Assembly (NCBI RefSeq): GCF_029952525.1
Contig: NZ_JASAOF010000001.1
Location: forward strand, 434,001-498,000
Source of the DNA: Saccharopolyspora ipomoeae
Lineage (GTDB): Bacteria > Actinomycetota > Actinomycetes > Mycobacteriales > Pseudonocardiaceae
DNA length: 64,000 nt
Reading direction: 5' to 3'
Position 1 is the stretch's first letter, and the number at the start of each line of letters is the position of its first letter. Both the position numbers and the translations under genes were made by a program. Under the pieces are notes generated by a model, which made no database searches, was not told the origin of the DNA, and worked only from the letters and a program-made list of their open reading frames with translations. This document shows, piece by piece, positions 18,407 to 26,894 of the stretch.

Positions 18407-19258
18407 TCACGACAACCTGTCGGCGATGGAGTTCATCATGCCTACCGAATCCTCCGCGGAGAGCGCGACCTCGTGCAACCGCCGAAGGGATTCTTTCGCC
18501 GATGCCACGTGCTCGGCTTCTTCGAGGAAGGCACTGCTCCCGCGGTTCTCCAGGTAAACCAGGCTGGGGAGGCTCCCGAAGTCGTAGACGACGAAGGGCC
18601 CGGAAAGGCCCGGGTGCACGACCACCTCGGTCGGCAGTACCAGGACTGTGATGTTGGGTTGGCTCGCCGCAGACACGAGGTGCCGGAGCTGTCTGAACAT
18701 CACACCCGGACCACCAGCCGGTCGCTCGAGGATGCTCTGCTCGATCAGCGCGGTGAAGTGCGGTGCAGAAGGCCGGTTAAGCACTGTCTGGCGGCCGAGA
18801 CGCGCTGTGACGAGCGTGTCTACCTCGGCGAAGTTCAAGTCCGGATCAGTCCCGTGAACGATCGCGGTCGCATACTCGACCGTCTGCAAAAGACCAGGTA
18901 TCAGCGTCGTCTCGTAGTTGGAGATCGCATACGCCTCACGCTCGAAACGCACCATCTCATCCCACATCGCTGGTAGACGCCCGTTCTGCACCTGCCACCA
19001 GTTGGGCATGGACGCGTTCCGGACCAGGCTCAACAGCTCTTCCCGCTGCTTCGCCGGCACCCGGTACAACCCGAGCAGCGCCGACACGTCGTCGGCCCGC
19101 AACCCCCGCTGCCCGGACTCCATCCGAGACAACTTGCTCATGGACATCCCCAGCGCCCCAGCAACCTCCTCAGCCCCGAGCCCACTCCGAAACCGAAGCT
19201 CCCGAAGCTCACTCGAAACCCGCCGAACCCGAACAGGAACCCCAACACGCCCACTCAT
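18407..19258 (-). CDS. XRE-family regulator with DUF5753 domain
   Basis: A 283-residue protein. The N-terminal helix-turn-helix (LRFRSGLGAEEVAGALGMSM then SKLSRMESGQRG) is followed by a DUF5753 ligand/regulatory domain that includes YETTLIPGLLQTVEYA and FTALIEQSIL. It resembles WhiJ/AbaA-type regulators. ATG at 19258 has GGAGGACTTG upstream. It is co-transcribed with the DUF397 gene. Confidence 0.93.
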   Translation of the reverse strand: MSGRVGVPVRVRRVSSELRELRFRSGLGAEEVAGALGMSMSKLSRMESGQRGLRADDVSALLGLYRVPAKQREELLSLVRNASMPNWWQVQNGRLPAMWDEMVRFEREAYAISNYETTLIPGLLQTVEYATAIVHGTDPDLNFAEVDTLVTARLGRQTVLNRPSAPHFTALIEQSILERPAGGPGVMFRQLRHLVSAASQPNITVLVLPTEVVVHPGLSGPFVVYDFGSLPSLVYLENRGSSAFLEEAEHVASAKESLRRLHEVALSAEDSVGMMNSIADRLS

Positions 19259-19261
19259 CAA

Positions 19262-19634
19262 GTCCTCCGATCAAGACCAACAACGCGATCACAATCGGCA
19301 CTTGCCCAAAGGGCACGTAAGAGAACCCCCACGGATTCAGCCACCGGATACAACGAGGCAAACCCAACAGTTCCACCAATCACTCCAGGTGACGACCGCG
19401 CCTTCTCTACGCTGCCACCGTCCACGGGCACGCCTTCAGGGGGACTTCTGTGTCGAATCAGCCGGGTTGGAACCAGCAACCCGCAGCAGAACCGGCAGCC
19501 GGATGACCTGTGGTCCGAGCTGGTCAGCACCGCCAGCACAAGACCGCCACCAAATGCGGTCAATTCGGACCAAGGTTGCCCGTTTGATCACGAAACCCGA
19601 ACACGCTGAGCATCCCGCGTGGTAGTTAACGCAG
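19262..19634. other. Intergenic region between divergent genes
   Basis: About 370 bp of lower GC than the genes around it. It should contain the promoters of the DUF5753 gene (minus) and of the hypothetical gene at 19635 (plus). On the minus strand near 19445-19485 there is a tRNA T-arm-like sequence (GCTGGTTCCAACCCGGC) but no complete tRNA. Confidence 0.45.
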
Positions 19635-20288
19635 GTGCCAATACCTGTACCCGCACAAACCGCCCTCATCAGCGCGTTCACTGCTGGAATCATCACGCTC
19701 GTAATCGAGTACGCGGCGAAGCCTCGCCTGGAGGCCCGCAAAGACCGGATCGTCGAGCACCAGCGAGCTCATCGAGAGATGTTGTCCCGCCTACTCGGTT
19801 TAACGAAGGACTTGATGCCGGTCATCACCCTTTCGTTTCCAGGCCCCGGGTGGGAGATGGCTAAAGCAGCACTCGATGCCAACCGCGAGCAGTGCAACCA
19901 GCTCTACAACGAGTTCGTGAAGTTCCAAGAGTCGCTTGGCAAGCGGCAGCAGAAGACCGTCGCCACCCTCTTGCTTTCCGTACCGACCAGAGTCAAGACC
20001 CTCGACTTCATCGTGTTCATGTACGAGTCCAGCGGGATCATCGACGAAGAGAAGAAGCGTCTCGGACCGGGCGAGAAGCTGCCTATGGCCCCCACCATCG
20101 AAGGACTGGTGTACGCGATGATCGAAGACATCGCCGCTGCATACACAGCACTTCAGCTCTCCCGCGCTCGACCGTGGTCCTACCACTTCCGCCTGCGGCA
20201 TCTGATCAGGCGACACGAAGAAGTCCAACAAGGTTTGCTGGGTCACCAGCCTCCTACCGTGAACGACCAAGCTGCGGCATCTTCCTAG
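19635..20288 (+). CDS. Hypothetical membrane-anchored protein
   Basis: A 217-residue protein I do not recognise. It has one N-terminal hydrophobic helix (ALISAFTAGIITLVIEYAA), then a charged helical region (KPRLEARKDRIVEHQRAH) and a mostly helical cytoplasmic part. The GTG start has a weak ribosome-binding site. Codon use fits the neighbourhood. It precedes the second ESX-like module by 111 bp and could be unrelated to it. Confidence 0.65.
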   Translation: MPIPVPAQTALISAFTAGIITLVIEYAAKPRLEARKDRIVEHQRAHREMLSRLLGLTKDLMPVITLSFPGPGWEMAKAALDANREQCNQLYNEFVKFQESLGKRQQKTVATLLLSVPTRVKTLDFIVFMYESSGIIDEEKKRLGPGEKLPMAPTIEGLVYAMIEDIAAAYTALQLSRARPWSYHFRLRHLIRRHEEVQQGLLGHQPPTVNDQAAASS

Positions 20289-20399
20289 ATCTCGACACCG
20301 ACCAAAGCAGGCATCGCTCCTCCGCCCGAGTGACCTCGGGGAAATCACACCTCGCGTTGGCCCCACGTTGATATGGTCCCGGCCGCTGGGGAGGGGTAA

Positions 20400-20696
20400 A
20401 TGACTGTTCACGTGCTCGTTGACGAGCTGCACAAGTCCGCCGAGGCAACTCGCTCCGGGGCCGATCAGGCCCGGGCGTCGAAGCTCGATTCCGCGACCGA
20501 CAAGATCGCGCAAGCACTGCCCGGATCGACTTCGGCACCGGCCGCGTCGAGCACGGGTCGGAGCTGGACGTCGTCGGTCCAAAGTTGGTGCCGATCCGCT
20601 GGTGAACACGTGGACGCCTTGCAGGCGAGCGCCGAGCAGTACTCCTCGGGTGACCAGGGCGCAGCATCCGACCTGCGCTCGGCAGGTGGCCGCTGA
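20400..20696 (+). CDS. Small ESX-type secreted protein with YxxxD motif
   Basis: A 98-residue helical protein. It has a central WTSSVQSWCRS that may be the WXG-like turn, and near the C-terminus QYSSGDQ, a YxxxD motif as used for type VII export. GGGGAGGGG precedes the ATG. The stop overlaps the start of the DUF1023 hydrolase gene (ATGC after GCTG, one-base overlap), so the two are probably made and exported together. Confidence 0.72.
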   Translation: MTVHVLVDELHKSAEATRSGADQARASKLDSATDKIAQALPGSTSAPAASSTGRSWTSSVQSWCRSAGEHVDALQASAEQYSSGDQGAASDLRSAGGR

Positions 20697-22369
20697 TGCC
20701 GACCATCGCCGATGTCCGCAAGTGGAAGCCGGAAACGCTGGACGAAGCCGTCGACGACCTCAAGCGCGAAGAGGACCGCTTTGTCCGCCTGGACGACGAA
20801 CTCACCGCGGGACGTCCCGCCAACTGGCAAGGCGATGCGGCCAAGGCAGCCGAAGAACGCCACAAGGCGCTCGGGGATCAGCTCAAAGAGCTGGTCATGG
20901 AAGTAGCGGCTGTACGGCGCGCCCTGATCGCCACCGTCGCAGAGGTCGAGGCCGTACGTCGCCAGCTCGAGGAAGCCGACGCCCTGGCACGCAGTTACCA
21001 GTTCAAGATCACCGACAACGGGCGGATCGAAGACCTCCGAGGCGCCGAGCACGGGCCCGGCGACCAGGACTACGACGAGGACTTTCACCGCGAGCACCAA
21101 GTGCGCCCCGAGCTGGAGGACCGTGTCGAGCGACTACTTCAGCAAGCGAAGGACGCGGACTCCGAACTCACCAAGGTGTTGCGCGACGCCGACCTCAACC
21201 TGATGGAGACCGACGCCGCCAACCTCGCCGAGGCAGCGGCAGCCGGTGACGCACGCGGTCTTGGAGAGACGATCGAACCGCCACCCCCAGGTAGCCCGGC
21301 CGACAACGCACGCTGGTGGAACTCGCTTCCCGCATCGACGCAGGCGGCAATGGCCGAATCGCCCCCGGGCTGGCTGGGCAACATGGACGGCATCCCTGCG
21401 GGCATTCGCCACACCGCCAATGTCAACCGCATCGACGACGAACGCGTCATGCTTCAAGCTGACGCATCTCGTCTCCGAGCCAAGATCAACGGCAACTACC
21501 CGGGCCCAGGCGGTGGTCTGCAGCGTGCCAACGACCAGCGCGAACTCGACCGCGTTGACGGAAAGCTCAAGTCACTGCATGAAATCGAGACCGTGGTCGG
21601 CCGCGGTGACCGTCAGCTCCTCGTGATGGACAGTTCCGGCGAGCGGATGAAAGCCGCGGTCGCCATCGGTGATGTGGACAAAGCCAGCAACGTCGCCGTG
21701 TTCACGCCCGGGCTCGAAAGCGCAGTGGAGAAAGGCAGCCTCGGCGACTACGACCAGTCCATGGCCGGCGTTCAGCGTGAAGCCGAACGGGTCGTGGCCA
21801 GGGAAGGCGGCAGTGTGGCCGCCGTGACCTGGATGGGTTACGAAGCTCCCCAGCTCGATGAGACGCTTCAGCCAACGGACTCCGTTCTCGGTTCCACAGC
21901 TGCGAGGCAAGGAGGGGACGCATTGGCAGACTTCTATCGAGGGGTCAACGAATCGCGTCCGGACGATCCCCATCTGGTGGCTTTGGGACACTCATACGGA
22001 TCTACGACTACCGGTTATGCGCTCCAGCACGAGGGCACGGGGGTGGGCTCGGCAGTCGTGATGGGCTCTCCCGGAGTCGGTACCTCGGGCGATCTTGAGG
22101 TCCCTGACGAACGAACCTACAACCTGGACTCCTCGGGTGACCTCGTGGCCAAAGCGCCTTGGTTCGGTGCTGATCCGACAATCATGCCCTCCGTTGACAA
22201 CCTGTCCACGGACGAGACGGTTACCCCTGATGGCCGTCAGCTACGAGACTCCTCTGGTCACAACACCGGCGGCGGCGAAGGCTATCTCGATAGAGGAACC
22301 ACGAGTCACTACAACGTCAGCAGGGTCGTTGCCGGCCATGACGACGAGGTCGTCGACTCGCTCGGATGA
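20696..22369 (+). CDS. DUF1023 alpha/beta-hydrolase with N-terminal WXG/LXG-like helical domain
   Basis: A 557-residue protein. Residues 1-150 are helical with ANWQGDAAKAAEERHKAL, the WxG-like turn of ESX substrates. After a linker, the C-terminal DUF1023 alpha/beta-hydrolase domain carries the nucleophile elbow GHSYGS (Ser433) and a late SSGH/SHY region as candidate His. There is no Sec signal, so export, if any, would be type VII. The following lipoprotein could be its immunity or docking partner. Lipase/esterase or toxin activity is inferred from the fold only. Confidence 0.85.
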   Translation: MPTIADVRKWKPETLDEAVDDLKREEDRFVRLDDELTAGRPANWQGDAAKAAEERHKALGDQLKELVMEVAAVRRALIATVAEVEAVRRQLEEADALARSYQFKITDNGRIEDLRGAEHGPGDQDYDEDFHREHQVRPELEDRVERLLQQAKDADSELTKVLRDADLNLMETDAANLAEAAAAGDARGLGETIEPPPPGSPADNARWWNSLPASTQAAMAESPPGWLGNMDGIPAGIRHTANVNRIDDERVMLQADASRLRAKINGNYPGPGGGLQRANDQRELDRVDGKLKSLHEIETVVGRGDRQLLVMDSSGERMKAAVAIGDVDKASNVAVFTPGLESAVEKGSLGDYDQSMAGVQREAERVVAREGGSVAAVTWMGYEAPQLDETLQPTDSVLGSTAARQGGDALADFYRGVNESRPDDPHLVALGHSYGSTTTGYALQHEGTGVGSAVVMGSPGVGTSGDLEVPDERTYNLDSSGDLVAKAPWFGADPTIMPSVDNLSTDETVTPDGRQLRDSSGHNTGGGEGYLDRGTTSHYNVSRVVAGHDDEVVDSLG

Positions 22370-22381
22370 CGTGTCGAAACG

Positions 22382-22951
22382 ATGGTGATGAACATTTCGG
22401 TCTTGAAGCGCTCAGCTCTCCTGCTACTCGTATCCGTGCTACTCGGAGCCTGCGGAGGAAATGACGTGATCTCGAAGCACGGCGGCTCGATCGAGGAGCA
22501 GCAGGCCGAGTTGATGCGACGTCCGAGCATGGAGGAAGCCTCTGCGCGCTACCAGGAGATGCTGGCTCGCATGCGCGACGCGTTGACCGCGCGATTCCCG
22601 TGGATGCAGTGGCAGACATCCGAGGACGTCCTGCGCTCGGGCTGCGCGGAGTTCGACGCGTACAAGGACGACCTGGAAACGCAGGAGCTCGGGATCTGGG
22701 TCGCGTTCGGCACGCTTCCCGAAGAGGAATGGCCTGAAGCTCAGCGGATCGCGACCGACATCGGCGCCTCGTACGGCTTCGCACCGCCCCGCGTCTTCTC
22801 GACCAAGCCCGGCGACCACCACATCACCGCCCTCGACGGCTTCCGAGCAACGTGGGGCCTGTCCGGCGGCAACAACATCTCGCTGTCCGGCAACACCGGC
22901 TGCCACCTCCCACAAGCAGCAAAGGACCGCATCGCGGCGACGGGCCAGTAA
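22382..22951 (+). CDS. LppA-like lipoprotein
   Basis: A 189-residue predicted lipoprotein. The signal is basic (LKRS), hydrophobic, and ends at LLGAC. The mature part has LMRRPSMEEASARYQEMLARM and GCAEFDAY, resembling the mycobacterial LppA family. It follows the DUF1023 hydrolase by 12 bp and probably belongs to the same transcript. A surface-exposed immunity or receptor role for the hydrolase is possible. ATG at 22382 or 22388 is the start. Confidence 0.75.
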   Translation: MVMNISVLKRSALLLLVSVLLGACGGNDVISKHGGSIEEQQAELMRRPSMEEASARYQEMLARMRDALTARFPWMQWQTSEDVLRSGCAEFDAYKDDLETQELGIWVAFGTLPEEEWPEAQRIATDIGASYGFAPPRVFSTKPGDHHITALDGFRATWGLSGGNNISLSGNTGCHLPQAAKDRIAATGQ

Positions 22952-23079
22952 CGACGTCGTCTCCGCCCAAGCTGGTTTCGAAGCGCGGTGGCTACTTAGA
23001 TTCACGACGTTGGCAGCACCTGGCCCAAGTCGTCCCATGACATCGGCGACGGCAGCGTCACCGACGGGGACCGGTCCGA

Positions 23080-23691
23080 ATGGCGGTACAACGGATGAGC
23101 ACAGGTTTCCCGCAAACGCCGTATCCCCGCCCCTCACAGCACGGCGGTGCGGTTCCACTCGCACCCCTGCAGGCCAAGAAGATCAGGTGGATCTGCCCGT
23201 CAGTCGGGCTGACATCACTTGCGGCAAGTGCCGTGCTCGGAGTGGCGATCTACACACAACGAAGCGAACTCCCCGCTGCGACTGTCGGCACCACCGGAAT
23301 CAACGTTCTCATGGGAATCCTCTCAGCCTTCTTCTGCTTCTGCGCATGCGCCGCCTTGACCACTGGACGCTTCAGCGCAGCAGATGACTACCTGAACCTG
23401 ACGTTCGCCGCTAACACGCGGCGAGCTCTCGGGGCTCTCTTTGCCGCAGCACTCACCACCTCTGGAATCGCAGCCGTCATGTTCGTCGCGACCGTGGGTG
23501 CATCGCAGAGCTGGGAGCCCGCAAAGCGACTCGAGATCAACGGGCAGACCATCGGGTATCTCGTACTGCTCCTGGCACCTTTCCTGTTGTCAGCGTTGAA
23601 CGCAGTCATCGGCTGGGTCCACCTTCGACCACCAAAAACACCGCCACAGGCCTGGCCAAATCCGTACGGAGGCATGGCACCACCGCACTAG
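23080..23691 (+). CDS. Four-helix membrane protein, unknown function
   Basis: A 203-residue protein with a Pro-rich N-terminus (TGFPQTPYPRPS), four hydrophobic helices and a Pro-rich C-terminus (WPNPYGGMAPPH). It may start at ATG 23080 or 23095. I do not recognise the family. The same frame stays open after the TAG stop for another 38 codons with coding-like composition (to 23808), which raises the possibility of a recent nonsense change. Confidence 0.65.
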   Translation: MAVQRMSTGFPQTPYPRPSQHGGAVPLAPLQAKKIRWICPSVGLTSLAASAVLGVAIYTQRSELPAATVGTTGINVLMGILSAFFCFCACAALTTGRFSAADDYLNLTFAANTRRALGALFAAALTTSGIAAVMFVATVGASQSWEPAKRLEINGQTIGYLVLLLAPFLLSALNAVIGWVHLRPPKTPPQAWPNPYGGMAPPH

Positions 23692-23808
23692 TACTCCAGC
23701 CGGGGCAATCACGGCTTCGACCCGCAGTTCATCCCACCGCAAGCCCAGCAGGCCGCCACACTCGACTTCGCACAGCAAGTCGCCAAAACACTCGGCACGC
23801 CGACGTAG
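23692..23808 (+). pseudogene. In-frame coding-like extension after the TAG stop
   Basis: Directly after the TAG at 23689 the same frame continues for 38 codons, reading YSSRGNHGFDPQFIPPQAQQ at its start and ending at a second TAG. Most third positions are G or C, as in real genes here. Either the upstream stop is a mutation in a longer gene, or this is a gene remnant. Confidence 0.35.
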
Positions 23809-23831
23809 AGGTTGACACCCGTGATCTTGTC

Positions 23832-23864
23832 GAGGCGCAGTTTTCATGAAAACTGCACCGCCTC
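23832..23864. repeat. RF2 palindrome, copy 1
   Basis: GCAGTTTTCATGAAAACTGC, a perfect 20-bp palindrome at 23837-23856, flanked by GAGGC and GCCTC. It lies between two convergent membrane-protein genes and looks like a bidirectional terminator. Confidence 0.85.
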
Positions 23865-23948
23865 CCCACGCCCCCAAACCGGGGTTTCAACTGAAACCTC
23901 ACCCACCCCACAAAACGAGAACGCGCTGGCGGGGTGTCCGAGGCAGCG

Positions 23949-24467
23949 TCACGGACGCAGGGTGCGCGTCATCGTGATCCAGGCGGCGCCGCCGACGATG
24001 GCAGGCAGAACCAGTAGGACCAGGTACGCCAGAACCTCGCCGCGGAACTCGACGGGCGGGTGCCAGCTCGATCCTCCCGACGTCGAAACCACGAGCACCA
24101 TCGCAGCCAGGCCGAAACCACTGGTCACGAAGTTGCCGATCCAGAAGACCAAGGCCGCGCGACGCAAGTTCCCGGACGAGGTGACGTTGAGCTGCCCGGT
24201 CTTCACACATCCCCGACTGGCGAGCGCCAGCGCCCCGATCAGGAGCGAGAAGAGGGACGTGACACCGAGCATTCCGGCCACGACGAAGCTCAGCGGGTCG
24301 TAGGAAGTCGGGAGGAAGAAGGTCCACGGCACCCCGACTGCACCGATGATCAACGAAAACGGGATGGCCATCAGCCCGACCAGTGCCGACCGGGTCCGCA
24401 CGCTTCGCAGCTTGTCCGGAGCGACCTGGACGAAGCGTTCAGGCGGCTGCAGAACAACCGGAATCAT
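23949..24467 (-). CDS. Membrane protein, unknown function
   Basis: A 172-residue protein with four hydrophobic helices and Pro in its short N-terminus (MIPVVLQPPERFVQVAPDK). Its size and topology resemble the protein at 23080, so they may be distant relatives. ATG at 24467 is preceded by GGGAGGC; the longer ATG upstream has no such site. Position among ESX-like substrate genes is the only clue to function. Confidence 0.7.
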   Translation of the reverse strand: MIPVVLQPPERFVQVAPDKLRSVRTRSALVGLMAIPFSLIIGAVGVPWTFFLPTSYDPLSFVVAGMLGVTSLFSLLIGALALASRGCVKTGQLNVTSSGNLRRAALVFWIGNFVTSGFGLAAMVLVVSTSGGSSWHPPVEFRGEVLAYLVLLVLPAIVGGAAWITMTRTLRP

Positions 24468-24840
24468 CGCTGAGCCTCCCAATTCGACTCGTCCCCATCG
24501 CGGATCCGCTGCCCTGCGTCCAGGGAGGTGTGAGAGTCACGGCTAACCCGCCAATCAGAATCGTCTCGACCACTCACCCTACATCCGGGAAGATCACCAG
24601 ACATCCACATCGCGGCGCACCTGGCCAGGATGCGACCGGCTAGGCGCCCCGCGCCGACCAGGACGAACTGCTCATCAGTTGCGGAACGACCGGAACCGTC
24701 AGAACACCTTCCTATCGATAAATCAAGCACCAAATACATAGCGGACAACCTGGACTGTGCTCCGTGCCACGACCCCCAGGTATCGGGCCAATTGCTACCT
24801 TGACCCGACGTCAACGACCGCATTGATTGGGTGATCAGGC
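24468..24840. other. Intergenic region between divergent genes
   Basis: About 370 bp with an AT-rich stretch at 24710-24745, where promoters for the divergent genes at 24467 (minus) and 24841 (plus) are most likely. No repeat, RNA gene or convincing small ORF was seen. Confidence 0.45.
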
Positions 24841-25152
24841 GTGGCCAACGGCTTCCGCGTCAACATGGAGAAGCTAACCCGGCTCGTGAACGATCTCGAT
24901 CGCGCTGCCGACAGCATCACCGACGCCAACAACAAGCTGGCCAATGCACGCGGTCGTGACCTCGGAAGCCTCGGTATCGATAGCGCAGCCGAGGACTTCC
25001 GCGACCGGTGGCAGGACGGGATCAAGAAAATCGCCGAAGGCGCCAATGGGGCAGTCTCCGTCATCACCAACTCGTTCCCAGACTGGGAGCGAGTATGTGT
25101 ACTGGGCCTCGAAATCTTCGACACGTTCGGATGGGAGCCGCTCAGCGGTTGA
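24841..25152 (+). CDS. WXG100/EspC-like small protein
   Basis: A 103-residue helical protein: FRVNMEKLTRLVNDLDRAAD, then LGSLGIDSAAEDFRDRWQDG, followed by a second helix. Length, helix-turn-helix arrangement and the central RWQDG fit EspC/WXG100-like ESX substrates. The C-terminus (IFDTFGWEPLSG) lacks a YxxxD/E motif. The GTG start has a weak ribosome-binding site. The next gene starts one base after its stop, indicating coupling. Confidence 0.7.
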   Translation: MANGFRVNMEKLTRLVNDLDRAADSITDANNKLANARGRDLGSLGIDSAAEDFRDRWQDGIKKIAEGANGAVSVITNSFPDWERVCVLGLEIFDTFGWEPLSG

Positions 25153-25153
25153 C

Positions 25154-25726
25154 ATGGCACAAGAATCCGACAGTGCGCGTTTCCACGAACAAGACCGCGA
25201 GTTGGCCCGCAGGACCGCCGCGCAACTCGCAGGCGAATCCACGTCCGTAATCCACTTCGCAGCCCGCAAGGTGGTCTACGACGTACCGGGCCGCAGGCGA
25301 AATGGAACACAGCAGAGCACGGGAGCGACGCGGGTCCTGCAGATGATCGTCATGGCACCGCTCGCCATCCTCTACATTCCCGTCATGCTGTTCCTCAGCC
25401 TCCTCGCCGAGGCCGGGATCCAGCTCCACTCACGGCGTGCCCGTCAGGTCTCCGTTCACGGAGATCGAGCATGCACAACGCCGTCTTTCGCCGACGCCGT
25501 CCGTGCATCCGAAGGCAGCCTGTGGCTCGCTTGGTCCAAATCCCAAGTCACGCTGATGACGACGAGCGATCACGGACCGCAGGTCGTGTGGCGGTCGTCT
25601 CGACAGGATCGGCCCGAACTCAAGATCGCCAAAACCACCGTCCGCTGGGCCGACGGATCCCGCGTCGAGTTCGATCTCAGCCCTGAGGAGCGGCAGCGAG
25701 TCACGGAGCGCAACGGCACCCCGTGA
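25154..25726 (+). CDS. Hypothetical protein with one or two membrane segments
   Basis: A 190-residue protein starting MAQESDSARFHEQDRELARR. It has a hydrophobic stretch of about 25 residues in the middle (VLQMIVMAPLAILYIPVMLF) and a beta-rich C-terminal part (GSLWLAWSKSQVTLMTT). It starts immediately after the WXG-like gene and so probably works with it. No family recognised. Confidence 0.68.
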   Translation: MAQESDSARFHEQDRELARRTAAQLAGESTSVIHFAARKVVYDVPGRRRNGTQQSTGATRVLQMIVMAPLAILYIPVMLFLSLLAEAGIQLHSRRARQVSVHGDRACTTPSFADAVRASEGSLWLAWSKSQVTLMTTSDHGPQVVWRSSRQDRPELKIAKTTVRWADGSRVEFDLSPEERQRVTERNGTP

Positions 25727-25841
25727 ACGACCAGGCATCGCTGACGACCGTCAAGCGTTCAGTTCTAAGCCCAGCAGCCACGGGCTCGTCCCGAGCTCAT
25801 CCACCCGAAATGTGCTGACTCGGCCGAAGGGGAAGGGTGTC

Positions 25842-26147
25842 ATGCCGATGCAGTCCGCGACTCCTGCGCGACGCCGCTGGTTGCGGGTGGTGTGGATCGC
25901 GACGTTCACTCCGATCTGCGCGGGCCTGCTCATCGCCGGCCTCGCGTTCCACTGGGCGTTCTTGCCCGCTGCCGTGCTCTGGTTCGCGGCCCTGGGGTGT
26001 GTGCTCCGCATGGAGTCCCTCGACCACCGGACACGCTCTGCCGCCGAAGCATCACCACGGCAGCAGCTGGCCAAGGCCGGGTGGTTGCTGCTCGCGATCG
26101 TCCTCATCACCACGAGCGCAGTTGTCGTGAACGCGGTCCTCGGATGA
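25842..26147 (+). CDS. Small membrane protein
   Basis: A 101-residue protein with three hydrophobic segments: WLRVVWIATFTPICAGLL, WAFLPAAVLWFAALGCVL and a C-terminal WLLLAIVLITTSAVVVNAVL. The ATG at 25842 has GGGGAAGGG upstream. No family is recognised, and the gap to the gene before it suggests its own promoter. Confidence 0.6.
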   Translation: MPMQSATPARRRWLRVVWIATFTPICAGLLIAGLAFHWAFLPAAVLWFAALGCVLRMESLDHRTRSAAEASPRQQLAKAGWLLLAIVLITTSAVVVNAVLG

Positions 26148-26248
26148 TCCGCTGCTGCGCATCACGCGCGCTCCGGTGAGCGACCTGCACCGATGAGTTC
26201 TTTCGGTTGGGGTGGTCTACCTGGACACACCCGAGGTTGGAGGGGCGC

Positions 26249-26827
26249 ATGGCGAAGTCGGTGTTGTACATGTCGATGTCGTTGGACGGGTTCATCGCCG
26301 GGCTTGGGGACGGGCCGGGGAACGGGCTCGGTGACGGTGGTCTTCGGCTTCACGAGTGGCTCGGCGAGCCCGTTGCGGGGTATCCGCACTTCGACCCGCC
26401 TGGGGTGAGCGGGCAGGTGTTCGCCGAGGTCATGGCGACCGGGGCTGTCGTCGTCGGCCGGAAAACCTTCGACTACGCCGGGCGCTGGGACGGTGATCAT
26501 CACGGCGTGCCGATCTTCGTGCCCACCCGCGGCACTCCGCCGGAGCCGCAGAGCGGCTGGGTGCACTACGTGCCCGACGTCGCGACCGCGATGCGCGAGG
26601 CCAAGGCTGCCGCCGGGGACGCGAACGTGATGGTGCACGGCGCTTCCCTCGCGCAGTCGCTGCTGCGCGAGGGCCTGCTCGACGAGCTGGAGATCCACCT
26701 GATTCCAGTGGTCCTCGGCGAGGGACGACGGCTGTTCGGCTCCGACCACGTCGAGTTCGAACTGATGCGCGTGCTCGACGCACCCGGTGTCACGCACCTG
26801 CACTACCGAGTCCTGCCCTCGTCGTGA
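26249..26827 (+). CDS. Dihydrofolate reductase-like (RibD C-terminal domain) protein
   Basis: A 192-residue protein of the YyaP/RibD-C family: YMSMSLDGFIAG at the start, VVVGRKTFDYAGRW, VMVHGASLAQSLLREGLLDE and VLGEGRRLF. These are NADPH-dependent reductases of dihydrofolate-reductase fold, often of unknown substrate and often near resistance genes. The ATG at 26249 has GGAGGGGC upstream. It converges on the TetR gene, with an RF2 palindrome between them. Confidence 0.9.
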   Translation: MAKSVLYMSMSLDGFIAGLGDGPGNGLGDGGLRLHEWLGEPVAGYPHFDPPGVSGQVFAEVMATGAVVVGRKTFDYAGRWDGDHHGVPIFVPTRGTPPEPQSGWVHYVPDVATAMREAKAAAGDANVMVHGASLAQSLLREGLLDELEIHLIPVVLGEGRRLFGSDHVEFELMRVLDAPGVTHLHYRVLPSS

Positions 26828-26841
26828 ACGGGTCTGGGCGC

Positions 26842-26857
26842 AGTTTTCATGAAAACT
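26842..26857. repeat. RF2 palindrome, copy 2
   Basis: AGTTTTCATGAAAACT, perfect over 16 bp, between the convergent reductase and TetR genes. Likely a bidirectional terminator. Confidence 0.85.
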
Positions 26858-26894
26858 TCCCCCACCCCCACCAAAGCACCCGGCCGGGTGCGCC

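Noticed and set aside
19440..19490. tRNA-like T-arm on the minus strand
   Set aside because: GCTGGTTCCAACCCGGC can form a T-stem and loop, but the loop has C where a purine is required and no matching acceptor, D or anticodon arm lies upstream. Too weak for a tRNA or att-site remnant.
24841..25726. Frameshift joining the WXG-like gene and the next gene
   Set aside because: The frames are different and each gene has its own start and stop at the expected place. The overlapping shadow frame has no ESX-like C-terminus.
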